The notes under the pieces: generated by a model | What the model was told of the DNA's origin: nothing | The model's input: only the letters and a program-made list of their open reading frames with translations | Databases searched by the model: none | In this document: piece by piece, positions 8,551 through 15,031 of the stretch | How the letters are laid out: each line of letters opens with the position of its first letter | Position numbering within the stretch: the stretch's first letter is position 1 | Program-made: the position numbers and the translations under genes | Assembly: GCA_038117265.1 (NCBI GenBank) | Contig: JAYOFO010000009.1 | Span: forward strand, 1-52,988 | Reading direction: 5' to 3' | DNA: 52,988 bases | From: JAYPUG01 sp038117265 | GTDB lineage: Bacteria; Pseudomonadota; Alphaproteobacteria; UBA6615

Positions 8551-9663
8551 ATGAGAGTTGGCTATTTCGCGATGCCGGTGCATCCGCTGCACCGCAACTA
8601 CACCGAAACGCTGAAGGAAGACCGCGCGGCGGTGATCCTGTGCGACGAGCTGGGTTTCCACGATGCGTTCATCGGCGAGCACCTGACCGACAAGGCCGAG
8701 AGCATCACCAACTCGATGATCTTCCAGGCCTCGCTGATCCACTCGACGAAGCAGATCAAGCTTGGAACCGGCACGACGAACCTGTCGCACATCCATCCGG
8801 TGCTCGTGGCGACCCATGCGGCGATGCTCGACCATCTGGCCGAGGGCCGGTTCATCCTCGGCATCAGCGCCGGCGCGCTGCGCTCGGACGCCGAGGCGCT
8901 GGACATCCTCGACGAGGATCGCAACCAGCTCTTCGCGGAAGCGATCGACGTCATCCTAGAGATCTGGAACCGCGAGCCACCCTACGACATCGACCTTCCG
9001 GGTAATCGGTTCAAGGTGACGACGGCGACCTCGATGTTCGAGGAGGTGGGCGTCGGGATCATGCCGAAGCCCTATCAGCAGCCGCGTCCCGAGATCGTCG
9101 GCACGGTCGTCGCCCCCTTCTCCAAGGGGGTCGTGTCCATGGGCGAGCGCGATTTCCACCCGCTGTCGGCGCATTTCCTCTACGACAAGTGGCTCAACAG
9201 CCACTGGGACAATTACGCCCAGGGCAAACAACAGGCCGGCGTGACCCCGGACCGCGACGAATGGCGGGTGGCGCGGGCGATCTTCGTGTGCGACGACGAC
9301 GCCACGGCGAAGCGCTATGGGCGCGAGGATCCGTCGAGCCCTTACCGCTTCTACTACAGCCAGATCTACAAGAAGCTGAAGCGCTCCAAACGGCACGCGG
9401 TGTTCAAGCGCGAGCGCGACGAGCCGGACGAGGCGATCAACCTGGAGCGCATCCTCGACGATTTCGTCATCTGCGGCACGGTCGACGAGGTGGCCGACCG
9501 CATCCTGGCGCTTCACGAGGCGACCGGCGGGTTCGGCGAGATCGTCTATGCGGGCATCGACTGGGCCGACGAGACGCTGGCGCGCCGCTCGATGCAGCTG
9601 ATGGCCGAGCAGGTGATGCCCCGCGTCAACGACGCGATCGGGCAGGTACGGGCCGCGCAGTAG
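8551..9663 (+). CDS. LLM-class flavin-dependent monooxygenase
   Basis: A 370-residue protein of the bacterial luciferase-like superfamily, an (alpha/beta)8 barrel using FMNH2 supplied by a separate reductase. Visible family features are the N-terminal strand 'MRVGYFAMPVHP', 'LGFHDAFIGEHLTDKAES', 'IKLGTGTTNLSHIHPV' and 'LDHLAEGRFILGISAGAL'. A late segment 'ILDDFVICGTVDEVADRI' is followed by 'GGFGEIVY'. The 'H-P-V-L-V-A-T-H-A-A-M-L-D' helix is typical. The substrate is unknown; limonene, alkanes or alkanesulfonates are used by relatives. It stands alone on the plus strand with a 129-bp upstream gap. Its stop is 3 bp from the end of the convergent MaoC gene. Confidence 0.88.
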   Translation: MRVGYFAMPVHPLHRNYTETLKEDRAAVILCDELGFHDAFIGEHLTDKAESITNSMIFQASLIHSTKQIKLGTGTTNLSHIHPVLVATHAAMLDHLAEGRFILGISAGALRSDAEALDILDEDRNQLFAEAIDVILEIWNREPPYDIDLPGNRFKVTTATSMFEEVGVGIMPKPYQQPRPEIVGTVVAPFSKGVVSMGERDFHPLSAHFLYDKWLNSHWDNYAQGKQQAGVTPDRDEWRVARAIFVCDDDATAKRYGREDPSSPYRFYYSQIYKKLKRSKRHAVFKRERDEPDEAINLERILDDFVICGTVDEVADRILALHEATGGFGEIVYAGIDWADETLARRSMQLMAEQVMPRVNDAIGQVRAAQ

Positions 9664-9666
9664 GCA

Positions 9667-10125
9667 TCAGTCGCCTGCCGCGTCGCGCCGGCGGATCATC
9701 AACGGGGCGCGGAGCGTAAAGACCTCTTGCCCGTCCTGGTTCGTCAGGACCGCCCGGGTCGACACGAATCCCCGGTCGGGCCTGCTCTGCGACGGGCGCA
9801 CCTCCTCGATTTCGAGCCGCGCCGCCAGTGTGTCGCCGGGCCGGACGGGCGCCAGCCAGCGGATCTCGTCGACTCCGGGCGAGCCCATCGATGCGCAGCG
9901 CGCGAGCAGCCCGTCGACCAGCAGTCGCATGAAGATCGAGCCCGTGTGCCAGCCGCTCGCGATCAGGCCGCCGAAGTGGGAGGCGCGCGCTGCCTCGCCG
10001 TCCACATGGAAGGGTTGCGGGTCGAACCGGTTCGCGAAATCGGTGATCTCCTCCTCGCTGACCGTGGCCTGGCCCAGGTCGTAGACCTGGCCGGCCGAGA
10101 AGTCGTCGAGATGCAGCTGCGTCAT
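9667..10125 (-). CDS. MaoC-family (R)-specific enoyl-CoA hydratase/dehydratase
   Basis: A 152-residue single hot-dog domain of the MaoC family. The hydratase-2 style motif is in 'FANRFDPQPFHVDGEAARASHFGGLIASGWHTGSIFMRLL', where the Asp and His of 'FDPQPFHVD' are the expected catalytic pair. Relatives hydrate trans-enoyl-CoA to (R)-3-hydroxyacyl-CoA, or act on mesaconyl- or other dicarboxylyl-CoA. A link to PHA supply is conceivable because a phasin gene is 3.7 kb away, but the sequence does not show this. It is convergent with the monooxygenase and divergent from the gamma-glutamylcyclotransferase-like gene. Confidence 0.88.
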   Translation of the reverse strand: MTQLHLDDFSAGQVYDLGQATVSEEEITDFANRFDPQPFHVDGEAARASHFGGLIASGWHTGSIFMRLLVDGLLARCASMGSPGVDEIRWLAPVRPGDTLAARLEIEEVRPSQSRPDRGFVSTRAVLTNQDGQEVFTLRAPLMIRRRDAAGD

Positions 10126-10248
10126 GGTGTAAATCCTGTCAGGGAGGCGCGTATCGTGTGTGGCGCGGCGGCGCGGGAAACATCCTATACGCTACGGCGC
10201 GGCGCGTGCCATCGGGCGGCGATGCGTGCGAACGGAAATGCAGGAGCC

Positions 10249-10680
10249 ATGCGCTACTTCTTCTACGGAACCCTGCTCGATCCCGACGTCCGCCGTGCGG
10301 TGCTGGGGCGTCCGGCGCATGCGCTTCGCGGGCGGCACGCGGTCCTTGACGGGTACCGGCGGGTGACGGTGCCCGAGAAGAGCTATCCGACGCTGGCCGC
10401 GGATGCCGGCGGTGCGGTTGCGGGCCTCGTCTTCGGTGGGATCACGCCGGCGCTGGCACGGCGGCTGAACGTGTTCGAAGGGACGGCCTACCGCATCGCA
10501 TGCTGTCACGTTCGCCTGGAAGATGGCGCGGTCGTTTCGGCGCGCGTGTTCGTGCCACGTCTCCGGCCGCCGTCCGGAGGGCGGCCCTGGGATTACGAGG
10601 GTTGGAAAAAGAAAGCGAAGCGCCGGTTCCTGGCGGGGCTCGACCGCGAACGGCCCGAAGCGGGGGCGGGGGGACGCTAG
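10249..10680 (+). CDS. gamma-glutamylcyclotransferase-like (AIG2 fold) protein
   Basis: A 143-residue protein. It opens with 'MRYFFYGTLLDPDVRRAVLG', the YGTL phosphate/substrate loop of the gamma-glutamylcyclotransferase/AIG2 family. The expected catalytic Glu is in 'LNVFEGTAYR', after 'AGLVFGGITPALARRL'. Relatives cyclise gamma-glutamyl peptides to 5-oxoproline; many AIG2-like members have no proven substrate. The ATG at 10249 is preceded by CAGGAG, a good ribosome site. The longer upstream open frame is antisense to MaoC and was ignored. The C-terminus is Lys/Arg-rich ('WKKKAKRRF'). Its TAG stop is base-paired with the stop of the convergent carboxypeptidase gene through a shared CTAG. Confidence 0.85.
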   Translation: MRYFFYGTLLDPDVRRAVLGRPAHALRGRHAVLDGYRRVTVPEKSYPTLAADAGGAVAGLVFGGITPALARRLNVFEGTAYRIACCHVRLEDGAVVSARVFVPRLRPPSGGRPWDYEGWKKKAKRRFLAGLDRERPEAGAGGR

Positions 10681-11942
10681 TTTCCGGCCTCGGCCATCTG
10701 GATGTCGCCGTCGGGAGTCACCATGACACAGGGCGAGCCGGAACTCCTGAGCTGCCGACAGATGTTGCGCGCGATGTCCTGATCCATGCCGACGATCCGG
10801 GCCCGGTACAGGATGCTTCCCTCGTCGTTGACCGGCAGCACCTCGATGGTGGCTGTGGCCGGCAACCCCCGCAGGCCCAGCGCGGCTTGCCCGGCGGCGA
10901 CGCGGGCATTGCTGAAGCCCCGGAAGGCGCCGACCTGGACTCCCCAGTCGAGGTGGCCCCCGGCGGGCGCCATGGCCAGCCGGTTCGGCGGTGCGGCTTG
11001 CGTGTCGTCGGCGGCTTCGACGTCGAGATCAGATACGATCGGCTTGGGGGTCGGCAGTGCCGCGACGGTCGAGCTTTCGAAGGCCTTGTCCCAGGACCGG
11101 TTGAGCAGGGAGGCCATGTGCGTGTCGCGCGACTGGCCGGTCTTGCCGCCGAACACCACGCCGATCAGGCGGACGCCGTTGCGCGTGGCCGAGGCGACCA
11201 GGTTGAACCCGGACGCCCGGATGTAGCCGGTCTTGATGCCGTCCATCCCCTCGTAGCTGCGCAGCAACTTGTTGTGATTGCTGTAGGTGCGCGCGTCGTA
11301 GGTGAAGCTGAGGTCCGAGAAATATCCGTAATAGTGCGGGAACTGGTCGAGCAGGACCTTTCCGAGGATAGCCATGTCGCGTGCGGTGCTGAGCTGGCGC
11401 CGGTTGGGGAGCCCAGAGGCATTGGTGAACGTCGTGCGCTGCATGCCCAGCTCGCGGGCGCGGCGCGTCATCAGGCGGGCGAATTCGACCTCCGTCCCGC
11501 CGATGGCCTCGGCCACGACGGTTGCGACATCGTTGGCCGACTTGATAGCCAGTGCGCGGATCGCATCCTCGACCCGGATCGTCTCACCCACCTTCAGGCC
11601 GAGATTCGAGGGTGCCTGGCCCGCGGCACGGCGCGAGACCGGAAGTCCCTGGTCGAGTGTCAGCTTGCCGCCGTCCAGCGCCTCGAAGACCATATAAAGG
11701 GTCATCATCTTGGTGAGCGAGGCCGGGTGGTTGCGCGTGTCGGCATTGCGCGCATACAGGACCTCGCCGGAATCGGCATCCATCACCAGGGCGGCGTAGC
11801 GGGCCTGGGCGGAGGCGGGGTCGAACAGGAGGATTGCGGTGGACATCAGGATGGCAAGGTGCATCCCGCGCCAACGCGACGCGCTCGCCAACCTTCGATA
11901 CAATGTACCCCGTATGCGGCCGGAGCCGGATGCAGAGGCCAT
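10677..11942 (-). CDS. D-alanyl-D-alanine carboxypeptidase (PBP5/6 family) with SPOR-like C-terminus
   Basis: A 421-residue penicillin-binding protein of the DacA/DacC/DacD class, which trims the terminal D-Ala of peptidoglycan pentapeptides. Motifs in order from the chosen start: Ser75-x-x-Lys78 (SLTK, nucleophile Ser75), Ser135-Ala-Asn137 and Lys237-Thr-Gly239. A hydrophobic segment 'MHLAILMSTAILLF' ending in 'ASAQA' is the likely signal peptide. The last 80 residues ('WGVQVGAFRGFSNARVAAG...') resemble a SPOR domain, which binds denuded septal glycan and would direct the enzyme to division sites. The ATG at 11942 has a GGGGGA ribosome site; the alternatives are 11969 and 11864. It is divergent from the lipoprotein gene. 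Confidence 0.9.
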   Translation of the reverse strand: MASASGSGRIRGTLYRRLASASRWRGMHLAILMSTAILLFDPASAQARYAALVMDADSGEVLYARNADTRNHPASLTKMMTLYMVFEALDGGKLTLDQGLPVSRRAAGQAPSNLGLKVGETIRVEDAIRALAIKSANDVATVVAEAIGGTEVEFARLMTRRARELGMQRTTFTNASGLPNRRQLSTARDMAILGKVLLDQFPHYYGYFSDLSFTYDARTYSNHNKLLRSYEGMDGIKTGYIRASGFNLVASATRNGVRLIGVVFGGKTGQSRDTHMASLLNRSWDKAFESSTVAALPTPKPIVSDLDVEAADDTQAAPPNRLAMAPAGGHLDWGVQVGAFRGFSNARVAAGQAALGLRGLPATATIEVLPVNDEGSILYRARIVGMDQDIARNICRQLRSSGSPCVMVTPDGDIQMAEAGN

Positions 11943-11962
11943 GTGTACGGTCCCCCAGGCTC

Positions 11963-11980
11963 GATTCAATCAATTGAATC
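11963..11980. promoter_or_regulatory. perfect dyad in the divergent dac/lipoprotein intergenic region
   Basis: GATTCAAT (11963-11970), a 2-bp CA spacer, then ATTGAATC (11973-11980) form a perfect 8-bp inverted repeat. It is centred 29 bp upstream of the carboxypeptidase start and about 85 bp upstream of the lipoprotein start. It is AT-rich in a GC-rich background. This is a candidate operator or promoter-overlapping site for divergent control. The binding factor is unknown. Confidence 0.4.
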
Positions 11981-12055
11981 AAGAAGATTCTAGTGAATGC
12001 CTCGGAGCCATGTAAATACCACAGCGGAATTAACCCTTCACTAACCACGAACGAG

Positions 12056-12727
12056 ATGATCCGCGCACCCCTCGCCAGACCGACGTTCCGCTTTCTCGCG
12101 CCCCTGGTCGTGGCGGGCTGTACGACCTTTACGGGCAGCGCCGACGACCCCGTCGAACGCTCGCTCACCTGGTTCAGTTACGTAGCCGGCGACGACATCA
12201 AGGCGGCATGCGGCAGTGGCGGCCCGGATCGGTTCCGGTTCGTCTACAACGCCGTCTACGACCGCCAGGTGCGGGCCTACGATTTGCGTTTCGAGGCCGC
12301 GGGTGGTGCAACGCTCGATGCGCGTGCGCGCAACAGGCCCGGCAACCTCGCAAGGTTCCAGCTCACCAACCCGCTGGGGCCGTGGGAACTCGAGCGTTCG
12401 GAAGCGTCGCTGACCAATGAACAGGCCGACGGGATCGTGACGGCGCTGAAGGCGGACGAGGGCACGGCGCCGCCGTCTGCCGGCCGCCAGGTCAAGAGCA
12501 ACGAGTTCTACTGGATCGTTGCCGCGTGCGAGACCGGCCGGTTCCGCCTGCAGCTGTTCGAAGCGGAGCGGACGGATCTTGCCGCGCTCGTCTTCGCCAG
12601 GGCCCTGCTGGCCGATGACGACACCGGAATCGCTTTCGCGCCGTCCAGGCGCGTCGAGGGCTTTGACGAGAACGCCTTCTATATCAAGATCAACGCGAAC
12701 GCCGACGGGATCGTCGGGAGACTGTGA
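12056..12727 (+). CDS. putative lipoprotein of unknown function
   Basis: A 223-residue protein starting 'MIRAPLARPTFRFLAPL' with a lipobox-like 'LVVAGCTTF' (Cys at residue 22). It would be a type II-processed, membrane-anchored lipoprotein whose mature part begins CTTFTG. The mature region has no recognisable domain. It is mixed alpha/beta with 'YNAVYDRQVRAYDLRFEA' and 'NEFYWIVAACETGRFRLQLF' strands. The ATG at 12056 follows an 'ACGAACGAG' ribosome site and sets the signal peptide correctly; an upstream in-frame ATG at 11993 would bury it. It lies 28 bp before the alpha/beta hydrolase, possibly one transcript. I do not recognise the family. Confidence 0.65.
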   Translation: MIRAPLARPTFRFLAPLVVAGCTTFTGSADDPVERSLTWFSYVAGDDIKAACGSGGPDRFRFVYNAVYDRQVRAYDLRFEAAGGATLDARARNRPGNLARFQLTNPLGPWELERSEASLTNEQADGIVTALKADEGTAPPSAGRQVKSNEFYWIVAACETGRFRLQLFEAERTDLAALVFARALLADDDTGIAFAPSRRVEGFDENAFYIKINANADGIVGRL

Positions 12728-12755
12728 CGCATACGTCCGGGGAGGAGACTGACCG

Positions 12756-13583
12756 ATGAGTTTGTTGAGACGCGAGGATTATCCGCCGCAGCTGCCGCGG
12801 CCCGAGCCCGTTCTCGAATTCCAGGCGAGCCTCTGGGAGGCGAGCCGCGGCATCGCGGGCATCGACGTCGCATGGGGCGACGACATCTACCAGCGCGTGG
12901 CGATCTATCCCGCGCCCGCGCCTTCCGGCCCGGTCTTCGCGTTTGTCCATGGCGGGCGGTGGACGAGCGGGCACAAGGAGGCGATGGCGTTCATGGCGCC
13001 GTCGTTCCATGCCGCGGGCATCACCTTTGCCAGTATCGGCCACCGCTTGGCGCCCAGCCTGTACGATGACGGGTTCTCCGACATCTGCAACGGGATCGCC
13101 TGTCTCGTGGCGAACGTCGACCGTCACGGCGGGAATCCGGGCCGGCTGTTCCTGGGCGGGCACTCCTCGGGCGGCCATTATGCGGCGCAGATCGCGGTCA
13201 CCCGGGACTGGCAGGCGCGCCAGGGGCTCGCGCGGGACGTGATCAAGGGCTGCCTGCCCGTCTCCGGGGTCTACGACGTCTCGAAAGGGGCGTTCGAGGA
13301 CTGGCCGCCGCCCTGCCTCGGTGAGGGCGATGACGGGCGTGCGAAGAGCCCGAACCACCGGATCGACGAGACGCCACCACCCTTCCTGGTGGCTTGGGGC
13401 AGCGACGATTACGCGTTCCTGATCCCCCAGGCCAAGGACTTCGCCGCGGCACTCGACGCTGCCGGAGGCGCGGTGGAGAGCCTCGAAGTGCCGGGCAAGA
13501 CCCATTTCTCCGTGCTCGGGGAGGGGGCAGCGCCGGGAGGCCTGTGGGCGCAGCGTGCTGTCGCCTGGATTTCCGGCCGGTAG
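12756..13583 (+). CDS. alpha/beta hydrolase (kynurenine formamidase/carboxylesterase-like)
   Basis: A 275-residue serine hydrolase. The oxyanion-hole motif 'FVHGGRWTSG' (HGG) is at 65-67. The nucleophile elbow GHSSG places Ser137 as catalytic. Asp217 or Asp218 in 'WGSDDYAF' and His250 in 'PGKTHFSV' complete the triad. The HGG motif and length resemble the HSL-type esterase and kynurenine formamidase-like group. No signal peptide is present, so it is cytoplasmic. No tryptophan-catabolism genes are nearby, so the formamidase role is only one option. A 'GGGGAGGAG' stretch just upstream gives a strong ribosome site. Confidence 0.85.
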   Translation: MSLLRREDYPPQLPRPEPVLEFQASLWEASRGIAGIDVAWGDDIYQRVAIYPAPAPSGPVFAFVHGGRWTSGHKEAMAFMAPSFHAAGITFASIGHRLAPSLYDDGFSDICNGIACLVANVDRHGGNPGRLFLGGHSSGGHYAAQIAVTRDWQARQGLARDVIKGCLPVSGVYDVSKGAFEDWPPPCLGEGDDGRAKSPNHRIDETPPPFLVAWGSDDYAFLIPQAKDFAAALDAAGGAVESLEVPGKTHFSVLGEGAAPGGLWAQRAVAWISGR

Positions 13584-13687
13584 CGGAATCGCGTGGGACT
13601 GCGGTGCGGTGTGGGCACATCGCACCGCATTGCACTATTTCTAAAAATCAATAAAAACAACGGGATAAGATCCCGATCAGCAAAATA

Positions 13688-13702
13688 TTGTGCAATGCAC
13701 AA
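13688..13702. promoter_or_regulatory. TGC-rich palindrome upstream of the phasin promoter (candidate PhaR site)
   Basis: TTGTGCA (13688-13694) and TGCACAA (13696-13702) are perfect inverted arms around a single A. The dyad lies directly upstream of the TTGACA -35 element of the phasin promoter. PHA-responsive PhaR repressors of alphaproteobacteria are known to bind TGC-rich dyads in phasin promoters, so this is a candidate site. The assignment is by motif resemblance only. Confidence 0.5.
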
Positions 13703-13709
13703 AATATCG

Positions 13710-13739
13710 TTGACAACGGGCGTGGCCGGTCTCATATAT
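13710..13739 (+). promoter_or_regulatory. predicted sigma70-type promoter of the phasin gene
   Basis: A perfect -35 hexamer TTGACA (13710-13715) is followed after 17-18 bp by an AT-rich -10 region (CATATA/ATATAT, 13733-13739). Transcription would start near 13746, at the left edge of the CTGC-AGT-GCAG dyad, leaving a leader of about 110 nt. The -10 match is weak, but the stretch is clearly AT-rich in a GC-rich genome. Confidence 0.5.
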
Positions 13740-13747
13740 CCCCCATG

Positions 13748-13758
13748 CTGCAGTGCAG
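13748..13758. promoter_or_regulatory. CTGC-N3-GCAG dyad at the phasin transcription start (candidate PhaR operator)
   Basis: CTGC (13748-13751), AGT, GCAG (13755-13758) fits the CTGC-N3/4-GCAG consensus described for PhaR in Paracoccus and Rhodobacter. It falls where the transcription start is expected, a good position for repression that is relieved when PHA granules titrate PhaR. A related dyad, CTGC (13816-13819) and GCAG (13825-13828) with a 5-nt spacer, lies 28 bp before the start codon. Confidence 0.55.
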
Positions 13759-13855
13759 CAGAGATGCAAATTCAAGGACTTGGGCATTACGTTTCGCCAG
13801 TCCCCCGTTCGAGTTCTGCAGAATGCAGTGCAAAATGACGAAAGGAAGGTCAGTT

Positions 13856-14392
13856 ATGGCTACCAACAAGACGACCAACGCGGCGAAGACGGCCCAGGAC
13901 ACCCTCGAGGCGGTTGCCGCGGCGCAGAAGAAGACGTTCGAGGAGGCCTTCCAGGCCGGTACCGACGCCTTCACCAAGGGTTACGAGCAGTTCTACGCCA
14001 CCGCGCGCGAGCAGATGGACAAGGCCCAGAAGTCGGCCTTCGAGAATCTCGACCAGTTCGCCGATTTCGGCCGCGAGAATGTCGAGGCGATGATCGTCTC
14101 GGGCAACATCGTCGCCAAGGGCGTCGAGGTTGTCGGCAAGGAAATCGCCGCGTTCGCCCAGAAGCAGGCCGAGGCCAACATGGCCGCGGCGAAGAAGCTC
14201 GGCGCGGTGAAGAACCCGCAGGAGTTCCTCGATTTGCAGACCGCGCTCGCCAAGGCCGCGTTCGACGAGATCGTCGCCGAGACGACGAAGCTCCAGGACA
14301 TGTCGACCCAGGTCTCGAACGAGGCTGCGCAGCCCATCAACGATCGGATCAATAAGGCCGTTGAGACGTTCGCAAAGCCGATCGCCGCGTAA
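13856..14392 (+). CDS. phasin (PHA granule-associated protein)
   Basis: A 178-residue, almost wholly helical, Ala/Lys/Glu-rich protein without a signal peptide. The Phasin_2-type core is visible: 'KKTFEEAFQAGTDAFTKGYEQFYATAREQM', 'ENVEAMIVSGNIVAKGVEVVGKEIAAFAQ' and 'NPQEFLDLQTALAKAAFDEIVAETTKL'. Phasins coat polyhydroxyalkanoate granules and control their number and size. The ATG at 13856 follows GAAAGGAAGG, a strong ribosome site; the frame is open further upstream but without phasin similarity. TGC-rich dyads in the promoter fit regulation by PhaR. No phaC synthase lies in this window. A strong terminator follows. Confidence 0.9.
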   Translation: MATNKTTNAAKTAQDTLEAVAAAQKKTFEEAFQAGTDAFTKGYEQFYATAREQMDKAQKSAFENLDQFADFGRENVEAMIVSGNIVAKGVEVVGKEIAAFAQKQAEANMAAAKKLGAVKNPQEFLDLQTALAKAAFDEIVAETTKLQDMSTQVSNEAAQPINDRINKAVETFAKPIAA

Positions 14393-14418
14393 CTCTCCTC
14401 CCATACGTAGGCGTTCCG

Positions 14419-14458
14419 ACGGCCCGGCCAGGTACTTTTGGCCGGGCCGTTTCCTTTT
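14419..14458 (+). terminator. intrinsic terminator after the phasin gene
   Basis: A perfect 12-bp GC-rich stem, ACGGCCCGGCCA (14419-14430) with TGGCCGGGCCGT (14439-14450), has an 8-nt loop and is followed by TTCCTTTT. It begins 26 bp after the phasin stop and insulates it from clpS. Confidence 0.85.
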
Positions 14459-14580
14459 CGGGGGTCTTGTCGGCCCCCTTTTTCATCTCACATTAGTGAC
14501 CGTCATGCGCAGCGCGGGTTTTGTTGCGCGGCCCGGCTCGTCTAGAATGTGGGCGTGAGAGAGGCGAATCGAGACATGAG

Positions 14581-14970
14581 ATGTTGAGCGGTCTCAACAA
14601 CTTGGGTGGCAACCGCCCGGCGCCGCCGCGCGCCTCGGACGACGATTCCGATGACGCGAACAGCGGCGGCACCGATGGCAATACGGGCATCGCGACGAAG
14701 GCTCGTGCGAAGACCAAGAAGCCGTCCATGTACAAGGTGCTGATGCTGAACGACGATTACACCCCGATGGAGTTCGTGGTGCTGGTCCTCGAACGTTTCT
14801 TCGGCAAGCAGCACGAGGAAGCCGTCCAGATCATGCTGCACGTCCACCAGAAGGGCGTGGGGATCTGCGGGGTCTTCACATACGAGGTCGCCGAGACGAA
14901 AGTGACCCAGGTCATGGATTTTGCGCGCAAGCACCAGCACCCTTTGCAGTGTACTCTCGAGAAGGAATGA
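14581..14970 (+). CDS. clpS: ClpS, N-degron adaptor for ClpAP
   Basis: A 129-residue protein. ClpS binds destabilising N-terminal residues (Leu, Phe, Tyr, Trp) and delivers substrates to ClpA. The core is intact: 'MYKVLMLNDDYTPMEFVVLVLERFF' with the substrate-pocket Asn-Asp pair, 'EEAVQIMLHVHQKGVGICG' with the conserved His, then 'YEVAETKVTQVMDFARKHQHPL'. The N-terminal extension (about 40 residues, Asp/Ser/Gly-rich) is longer than in E. coli ClpS; this flexible arm engages the ClpA pore in the known mechanism. The ATG at 14581 is chosen; an in-frame ATG at 14521 would add 20 unrelated residues. The clpA gene starts 61 bp downstream, the usual arrangement. Confidence 0.92.
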   Translation: MLSGLNNLGGNRPAPPRASDDDSDDANSGGTDGNTGIATKARAKTKKPSMYKVLMLNDDYTPMEFVVLVLERFFGKQHEEAVQIMLHVHQKGVGICGVFTYEVAETKVTQVMDFARKHQHPLQCTLEKE

Positions 14971-15031
14971 CGTTCCCCGATCGAGCCCTAACCGGATATT
15001 AAGGCCCCGACGCGTAAGGTAATCTTCGCTC

